Assembly (NCBI RefSeq): GCF_937616625.2
Contig: NC_065574.1
Location: forward strand, 7,752,501-7,816,500
Direction of reading: 5' to 3'
From: Mercurialis annua
Taxonomy: Eukaryota; Streptophyta; Magnoliopsida; Malpighiales; Euphorbiaceae
DNA length: 64,000 bases
Under the pieces are notes generated by a model. The model saw only the letters and a program-made list of their open reading frames with translations. It ran no database searches and was not told the origin of the DNA. Of the stretch, positions 31,004-42,858 are shown piece by piece; within the stretch, counting starts at the first letter, position 1; each line of letters opens with the position of its first letter. A program made the translations under genes and the position numbers.

Positions 31004-32849
31004 ATGGATTCTTCTCTTTCACACTGCAATTATGAAAATTTAGACAGAGTTGTGTTCTCTATAATGCAATCTGTTGCAGTGGAAACTGCCAGTCTTGCTT
31101 ACAAGTCTTTGCTTTTGCTTCTATTTGTTATGGTACATTGCCTTTTCTTTCAGTGTTAGTCTCCAATCTCTGTTATAGTGTATCTTTTTTGCAATTTTGC
31201 GCTTTATTGAGAATATGGTGATTTTGTTTTGATATTTGAGGACGGGTACTTCTCTGTTGAGAAAAAAGGGTTTTATTATGATGTGTTCTATTAAAGTTGT
31301 TTGCTTGAAAGTTTTCATTCATGGAATGAAATAACATGAAGTCTAATTTATATTCCATAAGAAATCTTTACTTTTCGACACAAGTACTTATTCCATAAAA
31401 TCATAGAACAACAGAGAAATTCCTACGTAAATTGAGTCTATCACGTTATTCGTAGATTAATTGTATTATCAGAGCTCATTAAAAGGATTGTAAAATTGCA
31501 ATAAATGTTTTCAGGTTTTAATGATGATATTACAATTTTATCATCATGTAATTGGTTTAGTTATTGATAACGTGGTAGACTCAGTTTACCTAAAAAAATT
31601 CTCAAAATAGCAACTGTTCCATTAGTCATTCTATGCGGAATAGCTATTTCAATACACACTTATTTCATGAACCAAACATAGCCTTAGATGATATGAATCT
31701 CGTACCAGTAAATTGAATCGGGGTTGATCTTTTACTTTTGCTTGGATTGTAAAGTAATTTTCTTTTCCGCTAATCATGCTATACTAGTAAGAAGATTTCT
31801 GATTGCTCGACTTATGTTTGTGGACTAGCATAGAGCACTTTTATTCTTACACTCCTAGTAGAATTCTGCAACTGCAGGATTGCTAATCTTAGATTTAAGC
31901 TTTCTTTTTGAACTTCTCAGTTCTGAGAAGCAAGTCAACTTACGGAACTTTGGATTTTAAGATCAAATTTACTTCATCTATTATTTGATAGCTTATTTGA
32001 TATCAATAGTGCTTCGTTCTTTTAACTACTTTTCCTTTATACCTTGATGTATTTATGATTCGTAAATGTTGGTCCACGGTTCTCATTTATTCTACGTAGT
32101 ACGGAAACAAAAACGTTGAAATAGAAAACACGATATGCAAAATGATGAAAATGATTTTTTTTGTAATAAATTGTAACTATAGGGATTCAGAGTTTCATAA
32201 GGCTCTTTTAAAATAGAAACAGAAATGCCAAAATATAATACTAAAGAAGTTCCTTTGGCTGATTGAGGTCTTTAAAAAATATAGAGATTGGGGTCTTTGC
32301 AAAATCAGTATTGATTTTTGTAGCTATTTTTCTTTGTACTTATTCTTATATTTTCATTTCTAATAGGGATCTCAACCAAATGAAATGCACATGGTACCAG
32401 AGTATACGAGGTAGAAACATATTTTCTTTATTTATGACTTGTAATTGGCTTTAAATGATCATTACTACGGGCTGGAAAGTGATCAGGTTGTTCAAATGCT
32501 TTGCAGATTTCCTTTTGCTGAACTAAATAGAATGGAAAAACCAGCAACGGAAAGTCGAGATGTTGGTGAAACTGAGGAACGGGTGGATGGAGATGATGGA
32601 AATGTTGACGATGATGAGGAAGGTCATGATGGTTCCTCTGGAGAGGAAGAGACAGATGATGATGAAGAGGACTCTGAGGACGACACTGATAGTGACGAAG
32701 ATGATGATGATGAGGATGACGACGATGACAGTGATGATGAGGACGACGACGATGATGATGAAGGCGATGAGGATGAAGATGAAGATGAAGAGGAAGATGA
32801 GGATGAGGAGGTAAAAGTTCAACCACCACCTTCTAAAAGGAAAACATGA
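31004..32849 (+). CDS. Small acidic protein of unknown function (copy B, intact)
   Basis: Three exons, 31004-31132, 32367-32410 and 32507-32849, join in frame to give 171 aa. The exon model is supported by the truncated copy at 19472-20918, which keeps the same splice sites. The N-terminus (1-43) includes a short hydrophobic stretch, SLLLLLFVM. The middle is GSQPNEMHMVPEYTRFPF. From about residue 80 onward it is almost entirely Asp and Glu, with a few Ser and Thr, ending in KVQPPPSKRKT, a basic tail. Acidic tails of this kind occur in histone-binding and nucleolar proteins, but no domain proves such a role. I do not recognise the family. The first intron is 1.2 kb. Confidence 0.65.
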
Positions 32850-33650
32850 GAGTATTTTTTCTTTTCCTATTTAGTATGATTTCTAAACCCCATGTAAGCT
32901 AGATTAAGTTAGAAGAATCCTATCTTTTTAAAAGATTGACAGAGTCAAAAGTTTAGATCATTAGCATTCACAGAACTTCAATTTTACACTCTTCTTTGTT
33001 GAATTTTAAATCATCTGTTTTATAGTTTAATATCTTCATATTTAATTCTAATTTCTCTTATAATCTATCTTGTTATGTTATTTATTATCATTATGTAATT
33101 GGTATCTATCTTTTGAGGAAACACTATAATGTAGATTTCTTCTATTCTTTCTTGTGGTATGCTTGAGCTTGCATTAATCAGACTGATTATGAACTTGTAA
33201 GAAAGGAATTATTAGATTAGTATTTACTTCATCTCCAACAAATTACACCGTTAATCATGTCGAATTCTAAGATCTCCGTCTCCTTGGCTTTTAGAAAACC
33301 TTTAATTGCATAAGTCATCACCAATATGATATGGTGCTGTTTCATTTGCATAATCAGTCCATCATATGAGTTGTTAGAGTTATTTGAAGGCTTAACTCCT
33401 ATTTATCTAATTAGAATTTTTTTTTTCTTTGACGGAATTGAAGTACATGGGTTTCAATTGCTGATAACTACATAGCCGATTATAATTAATTAATTGAATT
33501 ATATGACCTTTCAATTTTCTACCATCATGATTGAGTTATGTTTTCACAAGTTTACAATTTATATGAGTTCCAACTTCCAACATTCTCACATTTTTTCAAT
33601 TTGTACAGAATTAACGTATGAAGCAGTGAATATCTTCAGCCTCATCTTTC
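32850..33650. other. Spacer between the acidic gene and the NLR pseudogene
   Basis: Presumed 3' flanks of two convergent units. AT-rich, with no recognisable gene. Confidence 0.35.
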
Positions 33651-36290
33651 TTAATTGGTGGGTCCCATCCGTATGCAGCAATATCTTATCGGACCAAACT
33701 CTTTTCCGATCACCTCGATCTGATTTTGCTCTGGTCCTGTTATTGCCACATACTCCACACCTGTAGATATGATTCGACCAAAAATTTAATCAAGCGACGA
33801 GCTATAAAACAATGTGACCAATGCTCAAAACTTTTTTTACCTGAACAGCTGGCTGCAACATTCACTGCTTTGAAACGGTACTTCCCAGTAATTTGCACCT
33901 TTATCATAACTTTTCTCTGCAATAAATCAATGGAGGTTTATGCTTATCACTATATAAAGTCGTTAGCAAGAAAATGATTACAAAATATTCAAGAAACTGT
34001 AACTTAAGCGTACTTTTGTTTCCTGCAATTTCGGAAAGAAAGTGTCCCCATCAGTATCACTCGTCCATTGCAAGCCATCCCACCAGTTTCTAGGTCCCTT
34101 TATTTCTTTTAAATTCTTTGCACTACTGGAATTGAACGGTAGATTCTTTAGTTTTGAGCAGAAGCATACAGATAAGCTTATCAGACAAAGAAATTGCAGA
34201 GTCCGGCGGGAGATGTATTCCAGCTTTGGCAGGCTTGTCAAGGATAAATCTGTGAGATTGGCGAACATAGCCTCTCCTGAATTTTCATCCACTAATTCAA
34301 CCATTTCATTACATTCGCATAATGTCAAATTTCGAACATTTGGAGCGTGGATGAGCCAAGCCACATTCTTAACCTGACAGTTGAAAATGCTTACAAAACT
34401 AAGATTTTGGAGGAGTTCCTGTACTAACGACTTGCGGTAACCAGGAAACACCTGTGACTCTTGATCGCTTTCATTGTTAACTTCAACCTCCATCAGCGAC
34501 GGACAGTTCCACAACTCGAGTCTTTCTAGATGCTCCATGCTTTTCAGAGACAATTTAGACAAGGGTACTGAGACCTGATCTGCAGGCTTCACGAACTTCA
34601 GTTGTTTGATGCATTTTCGCAGCTTGTGGCTGCTCAGCAGTTTCAGGACAGCGTCGGACGAAGACAAGATGATACCTAGCTCTTTTATGTGTTTTAAGCA
34701 TTCCAATTCCTCAAGAAAGCTTGCTTCATCATATTGTGGAGAATAGATACTTGCATCAACTGACATTGTAAATGCAGTCAACCAGACATGCTAGATATGA
34801 AGCCGCGTTCAATCCTCACAAGGTGGCCTGTAATCAAAGTCCTCGAGCTTTTCAGGTTCTGAACTTCAGAAGGAAGATGTTTAATACCTGTTACTGACAA
34901 ATTGAGATAAAGCAAGCAATCAAGACCTGCAATGCCCGAAGGTAGATCAGTTAAGCGACTATTATCTGACAAATCCAACACAGTTAAAGTTGGCATAGAT
35001 TGAAAGAATCCACTTGGTAAATCCACCAGACTTGTGGCTCTGAGAAGCAATGTCGTAAGATGAGTGCGTTTACCCATTTTGATGATGACTCCAACGCATT
35101 CTCCTGTGTCAGGACTTTGTCCTCTGCCTTCCCCTCGTCACAAGCTAGCCATAATGCCATTGCATGATTCACAGTGTGCATCTTAACAAATTTTTCTGAC
35201 TTGCCATTTTCAAGCAAACTTGCAAGTTTTAAGCTTGAGATTATTTCTTGCCCTTCTTCCCGTGGATCAATTATGTCGTCTAATATCCCTTCCGCAATAC
35301 AAAGCTCAATTATTTCCTGTTTCTTAACATTCTGGCCTTCTGGAAACAAACAGAAATAAATAAAGCATTTCTTATGAGTATCTGAGCTTAATGTATCATA
35401 GCTTACCTTGAGAACAGAAAACACTTGAGCTTCTACATCAGCAACTTTTGTCAGTCGTTCCTTTATATTGTCAACTTCACGTTTCCAGTCTCGAAAGCTG
35501 GTCTTACTTGCCATGGCTCGTCCAATAGTGACTAGCAGAAGCGGCAAGCCATTACAGGCTTTTGTAGCATCATAGGCAAGTTTTGGGATTCCCGAATGAG
35601 AATCCAGAATTGGTCGTCCCACGCACAATTGAAACAATTCTTGCGCAGTTTCAAGAGACAAACACTTCACTTCGACACTTTTTGCCCGCATCCTGTCACA
35701 GAGATCCTTTGATCTAGTGGTGAAGATTACTTTGGATCCATTATCATTACCATTCTGAGGAATTCCAGCTTCCTCCAATAAGTGATAATGCCATCGACAG
35801 CCGACATCATCTAGCAACAGAACGAATTTCTCAGATCTCAAGTTTTTCCATATGGCTGCAGAGTCTGCTTCATTCTTATTATTCCACAACTCTTCAGAGA
35901 TTTCAAATTTCTTTGAGCTTTCCATTGACTTTCTTACCAACTCTATTGTAAGAGCAACAGTGCTTGGGAAAGAGGAATCTGATAGCTTTTCTGCTAATTT
36001 CTTCTCCACCACGGCTGAAAATGTTATCTGCATCTTCCTGCAACGCATTGCTCTTCGAAACCAATCTGTTACTTTGTACAGCTGTTGCATCTGTGGTTTC
36101 TTTTCCTGCCTAACTCTAGTCACTACGTGCTCTTTCATTTCCTTTAATCTGATAATTTCTCGTTTTAAGGACTCGAAATTGGATTCGAGATCATCAAAGT
36201 ATTCTGCACGGGCGCGCGGCAAAAACATATGCTGCTTTTGATGGCTTCCCAGACTGGGGAAACTGCTGCCGGCACCTCTAAACCGGACAT
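33651..36290 (-). pseudogene. CC-NB-LRR-HMA pseudogene (copy B), inverted
   Basis: Closely related to 21053-24110 over its whole length, but on the opposite strand. It begins with the same MSGLE (ATG at 36288-36290) and ends with the same GPTN and stop (33651-33653). Damage: a 2-bp insertion after ICFC; another frameshift before the P-loop; a 305-bp deletion (junction near 35915) removing about residues 125-228 of copy A, including the whole P-loop; loss of the segment after WVNA; a 1-bp deletion with a stop after SSMSG (near 34780); and a shortened HMA exon. MHT replaces MHD. In the HMA part, MTCEKC became ITGKY with one residue lost, and helix 2 is mostly deleted. It still has long open stretches (36228-34984, 34781-33978), so it is a fairly young pseudogene. 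Confidence 0.9.
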
Positions 36291-36399
36291 TTTCTAAGGA
36301 CTAATATGAAACTTTAAGAAGAACACTGTCAATCTTTAATTTCCACAAAGATATGATGACTTGGTAGAAAAGTAAGCTACGTTGGTGCTCGGAATTATC

Positions 36400-36597
36400 G
36401 GATTAGGATTCCCTCAAGTTAAATGAACTTGAGGGGGTCATGTTCACGATCTACACCGTTCATTACAAAATGAACGGTGTAGATCAAAAAAGCACAATTT
36501 TAATTAAATTAATCTACATCGTTCATTTTATATTGAATGGTGTAAATCGTGAACATGACCTCCTCAAGTTCAAATGAACTTGAGGAAATCCCAATCC
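36400..36597. mobile_element. Short MITE with 63-bp inverted ends
   Basis: The two halves are near-perfect inverted copies (left GGATTAGGATTCCCTCAAG, right CTTGAGGAAATCCCAATCC). Each arm contains a smaller palindrome, AAGTT..AACTT with CCTCAAG/CTTGAGG. The TSD is GGAATTATC (36391-36399) and AGAATTATC (36598-36606), 8 of 9 matching. 198 bp, non-coding. Confidence 0.85.
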
Positions 36598-36654
36598 AGA
36601 ATTATCATATATGCCTCTATTTAGCTCAATTATTATATGGCTGAATTAAATTAC

Positions 36655-36825
36655 GGCCAAATGTACAGATTGGACCCTCATGTGTGGTTCGGATTTGAAT
36701 TTGGACCTTAAAGAAACTTTTTTTTGATTTGGGTACTTGCCGTTTAAAAAAATTAGCCCATTGGACCTTCCGAGCCTAGAGTGACACGCTGGCCGTAAGT
36801 TTGTGGCCAGCGTGTCACATTTACC
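36655..36825 (+). repeat. Left terminal inverted repeat of the MuDR-like element
   Basis: Matches the complement of 49380-49546. Its inner end is a hairpin: GTGACACGCTGGCC, a 10-base loop, GGCCAGCGTGTCAC. Just inside are palindromic ACGACGTCGT motifs (about 36830 and 36870). Confidence 0.9.
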
Positions 36826-37049
36826 CAAACGACGTCGTCCCCGCCGGTACACCTAGGATCCCGCGTGGTAAGTTACAAACGACGTCGTCTACCTCAAGAG
36901 CAGAATCCCCCAAAAAATAAACATAAATCCCAAACATAAATCCCCTAAGAAAAAAAATCCCCAAATTCGCTAATTGGAAAAACCTAATATAGAAACCCCA
37001 CCAATTAATTCTGTAGAAATCATTTCCTCTGCTTTCCCCATTTGAAGAG

Positions 37050-37657
37050 ATGTCGTCGTCTTTGTCATCGACGTCTTCAAGATCGAGAAGAATACGAAAT
37101 CACTATGAAGAGGGGCTTAACGATTGTGCTTGTGGTGCAGCAGAGGTATTGCGAACTTCGTGGACAGCGAACAATCCTGGTAGGAGGTTCTATGGCTGTC
37201 GTTTTTATCATGTAAGTTGTTTGATGATGTGTTATCTTTGTGGAGTAATTTTTTAATACTTGATTGTTTGCTGGGTTGTGTAATTTTAGCTTTCAATTTC
37301 TAAATATTGTTGTCCTAAATGCAGCGTGAAGGGGATTTGCGATATAATGGAGGGTGTAATCATTTCAATTGGGTTGATGGTGAGTTGAGTTTGGTTAAGG
37401 CAAAGGAAATTATGTATGGTTTGAAGCTAGAAACATGGAGACTGCATAGAGACAATGATGTCCTGCAAAGAAGATTGGATTCCATGATTAATGAGAGGTC
37501 ATATTCTGAACGTCAAGGGTTGATTGAAGATGTTAGTGTGTTGCAGTTTGGTAGGCAGAATATAAGTGTAGAATTGGCTAGAGTTAGGAAGCAACTTAAG
37601 ATTGCTATTGTTATTGTAATTCTATTAATGTTCATTGTGTTGTATGCAACTCTTTGA
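37050..37657 (+). CDS. GRF-type zinc-finger protein with C-terminal membrane segment, MULE-borne
   Basis: Two exons, 37050-37211 and 37325-37657, encode 164 aa. The GRF zinc finger is split by the intron: CACG (about 26-29), RTSWTANNPGRRFYGC, then GGCNHFNWVD. A predicted coiled coil (about 80-140) and a hydrophobic anchor (LKIAIVIVILLMFIVLY, about 146-162) follow. It resembles the At4g04775-like family of plants, many members of which sit in or near transposons. Its position, starting 225 bp inside the left inverted repeat and converging on the transposase, suggests an accessory gene of the element, in the mudrB position but unrelated in sequence as far as I can see. The reading frame is intact. 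Confidence 0.82.
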
Positions 37658-38162
37658 TACTGAATTCTAATAAATGATATGTTTTGGGCATAAATTGAGT
37701 GATGCTTTTTAAGGTTGATCTGTTACTTGCTGCACAAATTGTTTAGGCTGTTTGTTGTGATTAATGGGGGAATTTTTAACAGCTTATTGATGTATTTCCA
37801 TGGCCAGAATCATGCCAACTTTGTTAGTACCAAACCAGCATTATCCCAACACATATATAGATGAGCAAAACTAAAAGATTCATAGGCATTAACATTACCA
37901 GACAAGAAGTTCCACAACACATAAAGACATGAGAAAACAAAAGATTCAATACCAATGTCATTAAACATATACACATCTCTGTTAATAATGCGAATGTATT
38001 TTAGCAACAGAAAAGTATGTGTAAGGCCAAAATAACTACATGTCCTGATTTACAAAAGAAGGTCACAACTTTCAGGCATGTAGTTCCTTGTGGAACTTAA
38101 CAAAATAATTAAAAAGTTCCTGCAGGAACTAGTTCCCATCAAAATGCAGCACATCGTGCCCT
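37658..38162. other. Spacer between the convergent MULE genes
   Basis: Contains the presumed 3' UTRs of both genes. No other feature recognised. Confidence 0.4.
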
Positions 38163-41000
38163 TCAAAAGGATTCACCCTTTCCTCTCATTGCTGGTGGTT
38201 TGAAAGGAAGGTTAGTAGGCCTACGGACTTCATGTCCATCTCCATGAAACTTGATTTGTCTACTGCCTTGGTTAGTAGGTGTCCTTGTACTTCTACGATC
38301 ATGCCGCAAGTCCCGCTCGCTAGGTACAAGAAAACTGACATTTGGGTCTACACTATGTCCCACCTTTTCGAAGCCACTACCATTCCCAGCAATGAGGTGT
38401 TCACTGGGTAAACCAGGCTGCAAGTCCAAATCATAAAAACCATCAGCATAATTGTAATAATATAACCAATTAAATGAGAAGCAAACTGAAGGTCACTTAC
38501 ATCGCAGAACACGTTGCCTGTGTTGGGGTCTTCAAAAACACCAAACCCTATTTCCATTTTGTCAAATTTACTCGTTTTTGCAGCATAAACTACCTTCTCC
38601 TTTCCCTTTCCCTTCACAATTGCTGTGTCACTGGATTTCCTTTTCTCAACTGGTACATTTTCCTTTAAAACAACACCAGGCAGAGGTCTTGCTGGAGCCA
38701 TCCTTGTTGTTGATCTAGTTGCAGGTCTGCTAAGAGGCCTATTGACAGAGCCACTGCTTGCAACAACAGAGGGTGCAGTTGGAGGGGGAATAACATGAGG
38801 TGCACCAGCTGGGGGAGTACTAGTGGGTGCACAATCAGACACTGTGCTGGATCCAGAAGTTCCACCCTGCATCAACAGCCACCAATTCCAATATAAGAAC
38901 AAAGCACCATACAACAACAATTCACCATATAACAACAAAGCACCTTATAGAAATAGTTAGAACCGCCTAATTTACCACCACACAATAGTCTAACAAGGCA
39001 ACACTGTCAACAACTTCTTATAGTCAGCCTAATATATAAACTGTGTAATTCAAATTACCATATAGTTCAATTTTGTTATGAAATGATATACAAACACAAA
39101 CAACCTAGTTGAAATTATCATAAAGTAGTAGGAAGAAAAAAACGACCTGATTCTTGGTGTGAAAGGATTTGTTGTGGCCTGACAGATGACACACTGAGCA
39201 TTCTTGTACTTGGCCTATCTTGGATAACTTTCCAGCCTTTGTTTTCCTCCCCTCGTGGCTTGATCTTATTCTCTTAGTTTTTGGTCTACCAGCCGTTGTG
39301 GTAATTGGAGGTGGCTCAACTGTCTCAAAACAATCCACATGCATGAATTTCTTTCCAGGCATAGGCTCCATTGGAACACTATATGCTGCTTCGTATGTTG
39401 ATCTATGGTACCACTCAGAAATTTCCTTTAAAGGGTCTCCACCATCATGTAGAATAGCAGAAATGGCATGACTACATGGCACTCCAGTTAAGTCCCAAGC
39501 ACGGCAGGTGCACAACTTCTTATGCAAATAGACAGTGTGTCTATCTTCCCCTTCATCAACCTCATAGCCTTCTGTTCCATTAAAGGAAACTGGGCATCCA
39601 AAGGAATTTAGTCTGTTTTCATGATATAGTGCCATACAACTTGGACTCCATTCATTCTTCCAATTGTTTACCAGATTCTTGTTCGTTGCCAGTTTCTCCA
39701 TGCACATCACCCTGATGTCTTCCAACATTGACACAATAGGCTTGTACCTTGCATTTAGGATCATTGAGTTGAGGGACTCAGCCATGTTGTTATCGACAGC
39801 CCATGACTGACTCCTACTGGAAATGAAGGCCCTGCACCATCGTGACAGAGAGTAATAAACTAGGTCTTGAGCAGCCTTGGCACTGACTTCACCCAGAACT
39901 GTTAAATTGTAGTTGAAGTCTTCCTCATAGGTGCTCCATGCACATATCCAAAATAATTTCTTGAGTTCACTCCCAGACCAATTCTTTGACCAATTAGCGT
40001 ACACATGCCTCGCACACCAGCGATGCTCAGCGAGGGGTAGCACTTCCTGAATGGCTGGAAGCAGTCCCTACAAACAAAAGAAACAATTTAAAAAGCAACT
40101 AATTTATTAAAAGTTATAAAAGCAACTAATTTATACAACTAAGTTATTAGAAGCACCAAATTTCTTGCCAAATTATACAACTAAGTTACAATAATTTTTT
40201 TAATTATATGTATCTAATTTTTAAAAGTCAAAAAAGCACATAATTGCTTGCCAATTTATACAAACAGTTACATACATATAAAAAGCAAAGATGTACACAC
40301 ATATACTAATATACATCTAAGCAATCATATTTCTTGCCAATTTATACAAACCAATCAGATACACAGTTACCTTTTGCATGTCTGACAGTATTGTCACTGT
40401 GCTTCCATCTTTAAGTTCCAGGTCACATGCCAGCCACTTCAGGAACCAGATCCAGTTGGGTTTTGTCTCTTTATCCACTACAGCCCAAGCAATTGGGAAT
40501 ATTTGCTCATTCCCATCCTTTCCAACAGCCACAAGAACTTGTCCTGGCACCTTTCCTTTTAAGAAACAACCGTCTACACCTACAACCCTTCTGCATCCTA
40601 GCTTCCACCCCCTTTTCAGAGCATCGAAACAAATATAAATTCGTTTAAACACAACCTTCCCAATTCTTTTTGCGTTCATGCATAATTCCAAGTCAACTGA
40701 ACTTCCTGGGTTAGTTCTTTTTACAGCAGCAGCATACGCAGCAATATATCCAAACTCAGCCTTGAAACTACCATCAAGCTCAGTTACTAAAGCCTTTCTT
40801 GCCCTATGGCATTTTCCTATTGTCACATTCAACCTCATCTCCTTCTCTGCAGATTTCACCAACTCCTTCAGCTTAATCTTAGGATTTGAATACACCATCT
40901 CCTTCATAGCAGCAGCCATAAATTTTGTCGTGGCCCTAGAGTTCTTGAACACTCTATAACAGGTATGCTCTGGCTTTAGTGTCTTCACTGTCAAGCTATC

Positions 41001-42647
41001 TGATAGGAGTAAAATTACTCCTATATTCCGAGTCGTTTCTAAGCGTATTTAATCACTTTTATCGTATTATGCATACATTATTTAGTATTTTTATGCTTTA
41101 TGGTGTGTGTTAGTGTTTCAAGGATTATTTAGTGATTATGGAGCATTTTGAGCAATAAAGAGTATAAATCGTGGATTAGATCGAGGTCGTGAAGCTTGGG
41201 AATGAAGAAAGCACATTTGCACACATGAAAATCTGACCCCGGCGCATTCATTGGCAATTTTGGAGCAGATGATGACTTCAAATGACTTTATGTTCTTCAT
41301 AAGAAATAAAGTAGACATCCTAAGCTTTCCAGCGGTTCAAGAACCGACTCATTTGGAGTTTTCTACATCGAGTTATGAAGTTTTGAAGTTTGTAGTTTCG
41401 CAGCTGAAATTGTGTCCCGAACGGAAAAGCCTTGTCCCGTTCGGGACTCAAGAAGGAATCTGATATCAAAGCTTTCGGTCTACAGTTTTTTCGAACGTGA
41501 AGGGGTTGTTCCGTTCGGAAAAGAGGAAAATTAGGCATGTCACGAACGGAACCAAGGGCTTCCCGAACGGGACAAGAGTAAAACACGCGTGCTTCAGGAT
41601 TTGATTTGGACTGAAATTCTTCCTCAACTCACAATTACAACTCCTATTACAAATTGATTTGCAATACGAATTAGAAGACTCCGGAACTTCTCCTACTATA
41701 TAAAGACCTTGTACTAGACTCAATTTAATATGTAGAATAATGTAGAATAATTTAGAATACATTAGTTTTAATTATTTTCTCTTAGATTAGCGTTTTAGTT
41801 TTCTGTTTCTCAGCAGTTTATAAGTAGTTTATAATTAGTTTCTGCAAGACGATTGTTGAAGATTTCAAGCTTAATCAAGACGATTCTCTCCGAAATTGAC
41901 AACTCCGGTATTTATTGTTTAATTATGCTTTCTTCTTCATCATCCTTCTTGTTTTGTTTCAGTTTTAATATGTGTAACTAAAACCCTTGTTCGAGGGTTG
42001 ATATGAACTTATAAATTGGTAATTACTTGGATGGGATGGATTAGTGTTAATTCGTGTCTTAATTATTAATCTTATTGCTTGGATTAAATTAGCTACTTAG
42101 TTCATGATTTTGTGTTTAATTAACTAATTGAGAGATTGTTAATTAAATAGACATAGATAATTAAGAACTTAGAGAAAAACGCCGTGAGAGCGGGTTGGAA
42201 TTTAGGTAGTCATTGAGTTTGCTTCATAATTATAATTTGATTATTTAATTCAGTTTTAATATCGTGAGAGCGAGTTAATAATTGGTTAGTTAATTAGGTT
42301 GTGATTTTATTCGGATCTTTGAGGCTTGAGAGGGCGGGATTCGGTGCTTTAGAATAGCTCGATTCGCGATAAAATCACTAAGAAATCCTATTCCATAATT
42401 TTACTTATTTATTTGGGATTATCAATCCTTGAACTTTTTAATCTTATTGTTTTAAACCCTATTTTATTATTTGTTTTCAGTTTATATTAGTTTAATTAAA
42501 TTACAAAACCCTATTGATTTTTCTAGCTAGCCGATTAAAGAATATTTGAAATTAGTGATTAAGTCCATTGTCTCTGTGGGATCGATACTTGGTCTTCCAA
42601 GTTATATTACTTGAGCGATATCGTACACTTGCGATTATTTGCCAACA
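41001..42647 (+). repeat. 5' LTR of the Athila-like element
   Basis: Begins TGATAGGAGTAAAATTACTCC (inverted GGAGTAAAATTACTCC) and ends GCCAACA. A TATA box (TATATAAAG) lies at about 41697. CCGTTCGG-type palindromic words (for example GTCCCGTTCGGGAC) recur in U3 at about 41418-41575. Confidence 0.93.
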
Positions 42648-42653
42648 AGTTTT

Positions 42654-42671
42654 TGGCGCCGTTGCCGGGGA
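42654..42671 (+). other. Primer-binding site (tRNA-Asp type)
   Basis: TGGCGCCGTTGCCGGGGA, six bases after the LTR. It is complementary to the 3' end of plant tRNA-Asp, as in Athila elements. Confidence 0.85.
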
Positions 42672-42858
42672 CAATTGCGTACTTAATAAATTAAGATTAT
42701 TATATTCTTGATTGTGTTAGCCTTTATTTTCTGTTTTTTATTTTTTTTGTGTTTATTGGATTTTACGTGGGGTGTTCTTGTTTTTGGGTGTGCAGGAAAT
42801 TTGATATTTGTTGGTTTTTCCTCAATTTGTTTTTGGTGTACCTATTTTGGAAAGAGTA

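Noticed and set aside
32428..32829. Minus-strand His/Pro-rich and Ile-rich frames
   Set aside because: Shadows of the GAT/GAG codon run in the acidic gene on the plus strand.
41136..41762. Open frames repeated exactly at 45795-46421
   Set aside because: They lie in the two LTRs of the Athila-like element; the duplication is that of the LTR, not of a gene.
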